DNA from: Deltaproteobacteria bacterium
GTDB taxonomy: Bacteria > Desulfobacterota > B13-G15
DNA length: 5,207 nt
NCBI GenBank assembly: GCA_003646705.1
Contig: QMLK01000094.1
Span: forward strand, 1 to 5,207
Direction: 5' to 3'
This document shows, in pieces, positions 1-5,207 of the stretch; positions within the stretch are counted from its first letter, which is position 1; each line of letters opens with the position of its first letter. The translations under genes were made by a program, and so were the position numbers. The notes under the pieces were generated by a model. The model saw nothing but the letters and a program-made list of their open reading frames with translations, was not told where the DNA came from and did not search any database.

Positions 1-53
1 CCCCTAAGGTCTTGTGGCCCCCTCTGTTGCCCCGGGCCACAAGACCTTAGGGG
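1..53. repeat. Perfect 20-bp inverted repeat at the window's left edge (probable fold-back artefact)
   Basis: Bases 1-20 are the exact reverse complement of bases 34-53, separated by a 13-base loop (21-33). The right arm encodes conserved HypF sequence (GHKTLG just before VMLPYTPLHHLL). The left arm puts a TAA stop (5-7) into the hypF frame, where an intact HypF should simply continue upstream. The loop already reads as P-S-V-A-P in the HypF frame, matching the family's APG motif, so the switch from genuine to copied sequence probably lies near bases 20-23. That the repeat begins at base 1 suggests a contig end where a read or assembly folded back on itself. A real hairpin or a truly broken hypF is the alternative. 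The inverted repeat is certain; its origin is inferred. Confidence 0.9.
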
Positions 54-1405
54 TCATGCTCCCCTATACACCCCTGCACCACCTGCTGATGTCCGATGGC
101 CTTGAGTGCTTGGTGATGACCAGCGGCAACGTGAGCGATGAGCCCATCGCCTACAAGGACGCTGAGGCCCTGGAAAGGCTCAGGGGGATCGCCGACTACT
201 TCCTGGTCCACAACCGCGCCATCCACATGCGCTGTGACGATTCGGTCCTGAAGCCCTTCCGAGGGGCCCCCCTCTTCATCAGGCGCTCTCGGGGCTACGT
301 CCCCCATCCCGTGAAGCTGAGGTGGGGGGGCAGGATGGTGCTGGCCTGCGGGGCGGAGCTGAAGAACACCTTCTGCCTGACCAAGGGGGAGTACGCCTTC
401 GTGGGTCATCACATCGGCGACCTGGAGAACTTCGAGACCCTGAGGTCCTTCCAGGAGGGGATCGAGCACTTCAAGCGCCTCTTCGAGATAGAGCCGGAGG
501 TGGTGGCCTACGACCTGCACCCCAACTACCTCTCCACCCGCTACGCCTTGGAGCTCGACCTGCCGAAGGTGGGGGTGCAGCACCACTTCGCCCACGCCTT
601 GAGCTGCATGGCTGAGCACGGCCTCGAAGGGCCGCTTCTGGCCGCCGTAATGGACGGCACGGGCTACGGGACCGATGGCGCCGTATGGGGTTGCGAGTTC
701 CTGGAGGTGACCCTTGGAGGCTACAGGCGCCTGGGGCATCTCCGTTACATACCCATGCCCGGGGGCGAGAGGGCCATCAAGGAGCCCTGGAGGATGGCCG
801 CGGTCTATCTCGAGAGGGCCTTGGGGGATCTTTCGAGCCTGATGGCGCCCTTCCTTCGGCATCTACCGATGGATAGGTGGGAGCTGCTGAGGAAGGCCGT
901 CCGAGCGGGTATCAACGCCCCCCTTTGTTCCAGCATGGGGAGGCTCTTTGACGCCGTGAGTTCCCTCCTGGGGGTGCGACAGGAGGTCAACTACGAGGGA
1001 CAGGCGGCCATAGAGCTTGAGCAGTTGGCCGAGGAGGCCGAGGGCCGCTATCCCTTCTCCGTCCTGGAGGGGGAGGGGTCCTTTGTGTTCGATCCCGATC
1101 CCCTCATCGTGGCGGTGGCAGAGGAGATCCAACGGGGGACCCCGCCAGGGGTCATCTCCATGCGCTTTCACAGGACCGTGGCGGAGATGGTGATGGAGGC
1201 CCTGAGGAGGATGAGGGATGAAAGCGGCCTTCAGGAGGTCGTCCTGAGCGGCGGTGTCTTCCAGAACCTGCTCCTCCTCAGGCTGATCTGTGAGGGACTG
1301 GAGCGAGACGGCTTTAGGGTGTACCTTCAGAGGCAGGTTCCCCCCAACGATGGGGGGATCTCCTTGGGGCAGGCCCTTTACGCCCTTTGTAACGGCGGAG
1401 GTTAG
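14..1405 (+). CDS. hypF: Carbamoyltransferase HypF, C-terminal part (5' partial)
   Basis: HypF makes carbamoyl-adenylate from carbamoyl phosphate and ATP and transfers the carbamoyl group to the HypE C-terminal cysteine, the source of the cyanide ligands of [NiFe]-hydrogenases; it is cytoplasmic. About 463 residues are visible of a family length near 750-770, so the acylphosphatase domain, zinc fingers and much of the YrdC-like domain are missing. Counting from the GTG at 14, the end of the YrdC-like domain shows VMLPYTPLHHLL (14-25), TSGN (36-39) and SRGYVP (92-97). The Kae1-like domain starts near 109 (ACGAELKNTF) and has DLHPNY (168-173), metal-binding HHFAHA (190-195), MDGTGYG (213-219), SSMGRLFDA (306-314), LSGGVFQN (411-418) and PPNDGGISLGQ (443-453). 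The GTG is not a believable start: it lies in the left arm of the palindrome, after an in-frame TAA at 5-7. Stop TAG 1403-1405 is one base before hypC. The 7-G run at 324-330 keeps the frame. Confidence 0.95.
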   Translation: MAPSVAPGHKTLGVMLPYTPLHHLLMSDGLECLVMTSGNVSDEPIAYKDAEALERLRGIADYFLVHNRAIHMRCDDSVLKPFRGAPLFIRRSRGYVPHPVKLRWGGRMVLACGAELKNTFCLTKGEYAFVGHHIGDLENFETLRSFQEGIEHFKRLFEIEPEVVAYDLHPNYLSTRYALELDLPKVGVQHHFAHALSCMAEHGLEGPLLAAVMDGTGYGTDGAVWGCEFLEVTLGGYRRLGHLRYIPMPGGERAIKEPWRMAAVYLERALGDLSSLMAPFLRHLPMDRWELLRKAVRAGINAPLCSSMGRLFDAVSSLLGVRQEVNYEGQAAIELEQLAEEAEGRYPFSVLEGEGSFVFDPDPLIVAVAEEIQRGTPPGVISMRFHRTVAEMVMEALRRMRDESGLQEVVLSGGVFQNLLLLRLICEGLERDGFRVYLQRQVPPNDGGISLGQALYALCNGGG

Positions 1406-1406
1406 G

Positions 1407-1649
1407 ATGTGTCTCGGCATACCGTGCAAGGTGGTCTCGAAGGGCGGCGACTTCGCCGAGGTGGACTTCGGGGGGGTGAAGAGACAGGTGAGCCTCCTCT
1501 TCTGCCCTGAAGCGGAGGTGGGGGACTACGTGCTGGTGCACGTGGGCTTCGCCATCCAGAGGCTTGAGGAGGAGGACGCCCTTCAGACCCTGAGGCTATT
1601 GCAGGAGTTGGGGGAGCAGTACCTTGAACTGGAAGAGGGAGGAGCCTGA
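1407..1649 (+). CDS. hypC: Hydrogenase maturation chaperone HypC (HypC/HybG/HupF family)
   Basis: Small cytoplasmic chaperone of 80 residues, the usual family length. HypC binds HypD to form the scaffold on which the Fe(CN)2CO group is assembled, then carries it to the hydrogenase large-subunit precursor. The N-terminus is MCLGIPCKVV: after removal of Met, Cys2 is the essential iron-binding residue. A beta-barrel (OB-like) core follows, with the conserved HVGFAI stretch (45-50) and a C-terminal helix rich in Glu and Leu (QRLEEEDALQTLRLLQEL). The ATG at 1407 is chosen because it gives the invariant Met-Cys N-terminus and has a GGAGG at 1397-1401, five bases upstream and inside the end of hypF. 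The same frame is open further upstream, but that sequence does not resemble HypC. The last 26 bases overlap hypD. Cys7 stands where many homologues have glycine (MCLxIPGK). Confidence 0.97.
   Translation: MCLGIPCKVVSKGGDFAEVDFGGVKRQVSLLFCPEAEVGDYVLVHVGFAIQRLEEEDALQTLRLLQELGEQYLELEEGGA
1612..1626 (+). promoter_or_regulatory. Ribosome binding site and TTG start of hypD, inside hypC
   Basis: A GGAG at 1612-1615, in a G-rich run, lies eight bases before TTG 1624-1626. In this frame the next upstream stop is TGA 1591-1593, and TTG is the only recognised start codon between it and the conserved protein. The first downstream candidate, GTG 1666, would remove the N-terminal helix (PEAARAL) that resembles the family's PE-x-A-RALL pattern. 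TTG is therefore preferred, and hypD translation begins within hypC, implying coupled translation. Confidence 0.7.
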
Positions 1650-2709
1650 GGCCGCTCGGGCCCTCGTGAAGGAGATAGCACGGCTGGTCGAGGGACCGCT
1701 GCGGCTCATGGAGGTCTGTGGGACCCACACCGTCTCCATCTTTCGGGCGGGGATCAGGGCCATGATGCCGCCTGGGCTGGAGCTCATCTCGGGGCCCGGT
1801 TGTCCGGTCTGCGTCACCCCGACGGGAGAGATCGACCGGGCCGTGGAGCTCGCCCGAAGGCCGGAGGTGGTGCTCTTGACCTTCGGTGACCTGATGCGGG
1901 TACCAGGCAGCCGGGGGTCCCTGGCCCAGGCCAGGGCCGAAGGGGCGGACGTGAGGGTGATCCTGTCGCCCCTTGACGCGGTGGCGGTGGCAGAAGGGGA
2001 GCCTCGGAAGAAGGTCGTCTTCTTCGCGGTGGGCTTCGAGACCACCTCTCCGGCCATCGCCTGGGCGGTGAAGGAGGCCCGCCGGAGGGGGCTCGAGAAC
2101 TTCTACCTCTTGCCCTGCCAGCGTTTGATCCCCCCGGCCATAAGGGCCCTGCTCTCGGCCGGCCGCACAGGGGTGGATGGCTTTATCCTCCCAGGGCATG
2201 TGAGCGTCATCATCGGAAGGGCCCCCTATCTCTTCATCGCCCGAGAGTTCGGCCTCCCGGGGGTGATCACGGGCTTTGAGCCCCTGGACATCCTGGAGGG
2301 GATCTTGATGTTGCTGAGGCAGAAGAAGGAGGGCCGGGCGGCCATAGAGATCCAGTACCGCCGCGCCGTGAAGGAGGAGGGCAATCCCTTGGCCCTTGGG
2401 CTCATGGAGGAGGTCTTTCGGCCGGCCGATGCCCGCTGGAGGGGCCTTGGTTCCATCCCGTCAAGCGGCCTCCTGCTGAGGGATGGCTTCTCGGAGATGG
2501 ACGCCGTCCAGGCCTTCGACCTCCCCTACGAGGAGGTGAAGGACCCCCCTGGGTGCCTCTGCGGCGAGATCCTTCAGGGGTTGAAGAGACCCCCAGACTG
2601 CCCCCTCTTCGGAAGGGGCTGCACCCCCGAGGCCCCCATAGGGCCTTGCATGGTCTCCTCGGAGGGGACCTGTGCCGCCTACTACAAGTACGGAGGGATA
2701 TCGGCATGA
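1624..2709 (+). CDS. hypD: Hydrogenase maturation Fe-S protein HypD
   Basis: HypD is the [4Fe-4S] scaffold protein that, with HypC, holds the iron atom receiving cyanide from HypE and carbon monoxide during [NiFe]-hydrogenase cofactor assembly; cytoplasmic. The product is 361 residues, typical for the family. Visible motifs, counted from the TTG start: MEVCGTHT with Cys32 and His35 (29-36), GPGCPVCVTP with the redox-type pair Cys60 and Cys63 (57-66), GFETT in the middle, PGHVSVIIG, GFEPLDILEG, and a cysteine-rich C-terminus (Cys311, 313, 326, 333, 342, 350) ending in SSEGTCAAYYKY, which in the family supplies the cluster ligands. The N-terminal PEAARALVKEIARLVEGPLRLMEVCG aligns with other HypD starts from memory, which supports TTG at 1624. 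It overlaps hypC by 26 bases and shares ATGA with hypE (2706-2709), so the three are probably translationally coupled. No key residue is missing. Confidence 0.97.
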   Translation: MNWKREEPEAARALVKEIARLVEGPLRLMEVCGTHTVSIFRAGIRAMMPPGLELISGPGCPVCVTPTGEIDRAVELARRPEVVLLTFGDLMRVPGSRGSLAQARAEGADVRVILSPLDAVAVAEGEPRKKVVFFAVGFETTSPAIAWAVKEARRRGLENFYLLPCQRLIPPAIRALLSAGRTGVDGFILPGHVSVIIGRAPYLFIAREFGLPGVITGFEPLDILEGILMLLRQKKEGRAAIEIQYRRAVKEEGNPLALGLMEEVFRPADARWRGLGSIPSSGLLLRDGFSEMDAVQAFDLPYEEVKDPPGCLCGEILQGLKRPPDCPLFGRGCTPEAPIGPCMVSSEGTCAAYYKYGGISA

Positions 2710-3713
2710 CGGGCAAGGTCCTCTTGGCCCACGGCGCCGGCGGGAGGATGACCCATCAGTTGATTCGGGAGCTGTTCCTGCCCGCCCTTGGCAATGAGGT
2801 CCTTGAGGCCCTGGAGGACAGCGCCGTGCTCGACCTCGAAGGGGGTCGCCTCGCCTTCACCACCGACTCTTACGTGGTCAAACCCCTCTTCTTCCCCGGG
2901 GGCGATATCGGACGCCTCGCCCTCTGTGGCACCGTGAACGACCTGGCCATGATGGGTGCCCGACCCTTGGGGATCTCGGCCTCCTTCATCCTCGAGGAGG
3001 GCTTCCCCTTGGAGGACCTCGAGAAGGTCCTCCGCTCCATGCGGCAGGCGGCCGAGGAGGCCGGGGTTAAGGTGGTCAGCGGCGACACCAAGGTGGTGGA
3101 ACGGGGGGCTGCCCAGGGCCTCTACATAACCACAGCGGGGGTGGGCCTGGTCCCCGAAGGCATCGAGATCCGCGGTTCGGGGGCGAGGCCAGGGGACCTG
3201 GTCATCGTCAGCGGTCCCCTGGGGGACCACGAAGTAGCGGTCTTGGTGGCCAGGGGGGACTTCTCCCTGGAGGGGGAGGTCCGGAGCGACTGCGCCCCCT
3301 TGAACGGCCTGGTGGAGGCCATGATCTCGGCCTCTCGGGAGATCCACGCCCTGAGGGACCCGACCCGGGGCGGCCTTGCCACCACCCTGTGGGAGATAGC
3401 GAGGGCCTCGGGGGTGGGGGTCCTCCTCGAGGAGGAGAGCATCCCCATAAGGGAGGAGGTGAGGGGGGTCTGCGACCTCCTGGGCTACGACCCCTATTAC
3501 CTGGCCAGCGAGGGGCGGTTGTTGGCCTTCGTCCCCGAGGGAGAGGCGGAGAGGGTGCTCAAGGCCATGGGGGATCACCCCCTCGGTCGAGGGGCCATGG
3601 TAGTGGGCAAGGCCGTGGAGGAGCCCCCTGGGAAGGTCCTCCTCCGGACCAAGATCGGGGGGCATCGGGTCCTGGAGCCCTTGAGCGGCGAGCAATTCCC
3701 CCGCATCTGTTGA
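2706..3713 (+). CDS. hypE: Carbamoyl dehydratase HypE
   Basis: HypE accepts a carbamoyl group from HypF on its C-terminal cysteine, dehydrates it with ATP to a thiocyanate, and donates cyanide to iron on HypC-HypD; cytoplasmic. The protein has 335 residues, the normal length, and belongs to the PurM/ThiL/SelD ATP-binding fold. Visible: HGAGGR (9-14), TTDSYVV (52-58), VNDLAMMGA (78-86), SGDTKVVERG (125-134), a GDHE turn (173-176) followed by SDCAPLN (194-200), RDPTRGGLATTLWEIA (217-232) and the terminal PRIC with acceptor Cys335. The stop directly after PRIC shows that the catalytic tail is intact. ATG 2706 overlaps the hypD stop (ATGA) and has GGAGG at 2692-2696, nine bases upstream; the upstream extension of this frame lies in hypD and is not HypE-like. 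SelD and PurM are excluded by the PRIC tail and the hyp context. Confidence 0.97.
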   Translation: MTGKVLLAHGAGGRMTHQLIRELFLPALGNEVLEALEDSAVLDLEGGRLAFTTDSYVVKPLFFPGGDIGRLALCGTVNDLAMMGARPLGISASFILEEGFPLEDLEKVLRSMRQAAEEAGVKVVSGDTKVVERGAAQGLYITTAGVGLVPEGIEIRGSGARPGDLVIVSGPLGDHEVAVLVARGDFSLEGEVRSDCAPLNGLVEAMISASREIHALRDPTRGGLATTLWEIARASGVGVLLEEESIPIREEVRGVCDLLGYDPYYLASEGRLLAFVPEGEAERVLKAMGDHPLGRGAMVVGKAVEEPPGKVLLRTKIGGHRVLEPLSGEQFPRIC

Positions 3714-3776
3714 CCCACCTTGACCGCCGCCCAGAAGGGGTTAAAATAAAAACCGGGTTTTAAATTGAGGAAAAGC
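3714..3776 (+). promoter_or_regulatory. Spacer with probable sigma-70-type promoter and RBS for the kinase gene
   Basis: This is the only real intergenic gap, and its right half is strikingly AT-rich against the GC-rich genes. TTGACC at 3720-3725 and TAAAAT at 3742-3747 are separated by 16 bases; each matches the sigma-70 -35 and -10 consensus at five of six positions. The expected transcription start is around 3754. A small inverted repeat (AAAACC-G-GGTTTT, 3749-3761) covers that point and could be an operator half-site pair or chance. GAGGA at 3767-3771 is five bases before ATG 3777. I see no strong stem followed by a T-run, so readthrough from hypE is also possible. The promoter call rests on consensus match and base composition only. 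Confidence 0.5.
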
Positions 3777-5207
3777 ATGCACGTCCTCGAGGAGAAGGAG
3801 GAGGTCTTTTCCGAGGAGCTCGAAGAGCGCGACTTCCGGGCCCTCGTGGAGATGAGCAACGACGCCATCCTGGTCTTCAGCCAGGACGGGAGGGTGAAGT
3901 TCGTCAACAAGATGGCCACCCTGCTGTTGGGCGTGCCGGAAGGGGAGCTCGTCGGCTCGGACGTGTTCTCGCTGTTGGGTGAAGGGATAAGGGCGACGCT
4001 CGAGGACCTAAAGGAGGAGGGGGACAAGATTTGTCAGGAGCTCGCCTTCACCTCCTCCCTGGGTGAGAAGAAGGTCGCGTACACCTGTTTCCTGCTGATA
4101 AGCAGGGACGGGGAGGAGAGGAAGTATTGCGTCTATTTGACCGACATCACCACCCGCAAGGAGTTCGAGGAGAGGCTCCAGGCCTCCGAACGCCGATACC
4201 GGGAGCTCTTCGAGAAGGTCCAAGAGGGGGTCTTCGTGAGCACGGTGGGGGGGAGGTTCGTGGACTGCAACCAGGCCTTCCTCGATATGTTGGGCTATGA
4301 GACCAAAGAGGAACTCCTTCAGATCTACATCCCCACCGATCTCTACGTCAACCCCGAGGACCGCAAGGTGCTGCAGGAGCGGATCGAACGGGATGGCTAC
4401 ATCAAGGACTGGGAGGTGGAGTTCAAGCGCAAGGACGGGTCCAAGATCACGGTGCTCCATACGGCCCACGCCTTGAGGGATGAGGGCGGCAGGATCGTCG
4501 GCTACGAAGGGATGAGCGTAGATATCACCGAGAGGAAACGCCTCGAGGAGGAGCTACGGGCCTCCAACGAGTTCCTGAGGAGCCTCATTGAGAGCTCCCC
4601 CTACGGCATCATCGCCAGCGATATGAAGGGGAACGTCGTGATCTTCAACCGGGGAGCCGAGGAGCTGCTGGGCTACAAGGCGGAGGAGGTGATAGGCAAG
4701 ATCCATATCTCCGAGCTCTACCCCCCGGGGATGGCCAAGGAGGTGATGAGGAAGCTGCGCGGCCCGGACTACGGCGGCGTCGGCAAGTTCACCGGATCGG
4801 AGTTCAAGGTGGTCAACAAGGACGGGGAGGAGATCCCCATCCACCTCTCTGCGGCCATCGTCTACCGCGACGGCCGGGAGGTGGCCACGGTGGGGATCTT
4901 CACCGACCTGAGGCCCAAGCTCAGCATGGAGAGGAAGCTGCAGGAGACTCAGCTGCAGTTGCTGCAATCCGAGAAACTCCGCTCCTTGGGTGAGATGGCC
5001 GCAGGGGTGGCCCACGAGATCAACAACCCCCTGGGGGGCATCCTGATCTACGCCAGCCTCCTCATGGAGGAGATTCCCCCGGAGGACCCCAAAAGGGCCG
5101 ACCTCGAGAGGATCGTGCAGGAGGCCACCCGTTGTAAGGAGATCGTGAAGAGTCTGCTCGAGTTCGCCCGCCAATCCAGTCCCGAGATGGAGCCCACCGA
5201 CGTCAAC
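3777..5207 (+). CDS. Multi-PAS cytoplasmic sensor histidine kinase (3' partial)
   Basis: The frame is open for 477 codons from ATG 3777 to the last base of the window, with no stop. No transmembrane segment or signal peptide is seen, so the sensor is likely cytoplasmic. Domains: PAS 1, about residues 20-128 (NDAILVFSQDGRVKFVN to YLTDITTRKEFEERL); PAS 2, about 139-258 (YRELFEKVQEGVFVS to GMSVDITERKRLEEEL); PAS 3, about 264-380 (EFLRSLIESSPYGIIASD to VGIFTDLRPK). A Gln/Leu-rich coiled-coil linker (about 384-401) leads to the H-box LGEMAAGVAHEINNPLGG (404-421), phosphoacceptor His413 (codon 5013-5015). This H-box is of the NtrB/HydH-like type that often partners sigma-54 response regulators. The ATP-binding HATPase domain lies beyond the window. 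An in-frame TTG at 3765 is an alternative start, but ATG has the better RBS. A cofactor for the PAS domains cannot be read from the sequence; the link to hydrogenase control is positional only. Confidence 0.92.
   Translation, partial: MHVLEEKEEVFSEELEERDFRALVEMSNDAILVFSQDGRVKFVNKMATLLLGVPEGELVGSDVFSLLGEGIRATLEDLKEEGDKICQELAFTSSLGEKKVAYTCFLLISRDGEERKYCVYLTDITTRKEFEERLQASERRYRELFEKVQEGVFVSTVGGRFVDCNQAFLDMLGYETKEELLQIYIPTDLYVNPEDRKVLQERIERDGYIKDWEVEFKRKDGSKITVLHTAHALRDEGGRIVGYEGMSVDITERKRLEEELRASNEFLRSLIESSPYGIIASDMKGNVVIFNRGAEELLGYKAEEVIGKIHISELYPPGMAKEVMRKLRGPDYGGVGKFTGSEFKVVNKDGEEIPIHLSAAIVYRDGREVATVGIFTDLRPKLSMERKLQETQLQLLQSEKLRSLGEMAAGVAHEINNPLGGILIYASLLMEEIPPEDPKRADLERIVQEATRCKEIVKSLLEFARQSSPEMEPTDVN

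Noticed and set aside
324..330. Run of seven G residues in hypF as a possible frameshift site
   Set aside because: The HypF reading frame is conserved on both sides (SRGYVP before, ACGAELKNTF after), so no frameshift has occurred.
3222..3236. GDHE in HypE where many homologues have GDHG
   Set aside because: It is a single change in a loop, with all other HypE motifs and the catalytic PRIC tail intact; it is not enough to suggest altered function.
3421..3436. Perfect 16-bp palindrome TCCTCCTCGAGGAGGA inside hypE
   Set aside because: It encodes ordinary Leu-Glu-Glu sequence using the genome's favoured CTC and GAG codons, which are complementary; such symmetry arises by chance here. There is no loop or T-run.
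2682..3695. Long open frame on the minus strand (337 codons) opposite hypE, and similar long minus-strand frames opposite hypF, hypC and hypD
   Set aside because: The plus strand encodes unmistakable, full-motif Hyp proteins. The minus-strand frames have odd compositions rich in Pro, Gly, His and Gln, as expected from the complement of GC-rich codons, and show no recognisable domain.
3749..3761. Possible terminator hairpin after hypE
   Set aside because: The stem is only five to six bases of mostly A-T pairs with a one- to three-base loop, too weak for an intrinsic terminator; it fits an operator-like dyad or chance better.
4008..5174. Minus-strand open frames opposite the kinase
   Set aside because: The plus strand is continuously open with three PAS domains and an H-box; the minus-strand translations are low-complexity shadows rich in Leu, Glu, Val and His.

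Overview
This window carries part of a [NiFe]-hydrogenase maturation operon, hypF-hypC-hypD-hypE, all on the + strand. It is followed by the first 477 residues of a cytoplasmic, multi-PAS sensor histidine kinase that runs off the right edge. The DNA is GC-rich, with heavy use of AGG for arginine and GGG/GAG codons. Gene density is very high: junctions overlap or lie within a few bases, and the only sizeable gap is 63 bp. Gene order, codon use and the NtrB-like kinase type would fit an anaerobic or facultative bacterium such as a Desulfobacterota (deltaproteobacterial) lineage, possibly thermophilic. This placement is an impression from style, not a demonstrated assignment.

Layout: bases 1-53 form a perfect inverted repeat (two 20-bp arms, 13-base loop) at the very left edge, and its left arm puts a stop codon in the hypF frame. 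From about base 14 to 1405 runs the C-terminal part of hypF (end of the YrdC-like domain plus the whole Kae1-like carbamoyltransferase domain). Complete hypC (1407-1649), hypD (1624-2709, TTG start inside hypC) and hypE (2706-3713, ATGA overlap with hypD) follow. Bases 3714-3776 are an AT-rich spacer with a good sigma-70-like promoter and no convincing terminator. The kinase starts at 3777 and is still open at 5207: three PAS domains, a coiled-coil linker and the H-box are present, while the ATP-binding domain lies beyond the window.

How the genes work together: in the established Hyp pathway, HypF makes a carbamoyl group from carbamoyl phosphate and passes it to the C-terminal cysteine of HypE. 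HypE dehydrates it to a thiocyanate and donates cyanide to iron held on the HypC-HypD complex. The Fe(CN)2CO unit is then delivered to the hydrogenase large subunit. All key residues I could check (HypC Cys2, HypD CGTHT and GPGCPVC, HypE C-terminal PRIC, HypF HHFAHA) are intact, so the pathway looks functional. The nickel-insertion genes hypA and hypB and the hydrogenase structural genes are not in view. The kinase could sense a redox or gas signal for hydrogenase expression, but only its position supports that.

I found no previously undescribed system. The most unusual signal is the palindrome at the left edge, most likely a fold-back assembly artefact at a contig end.
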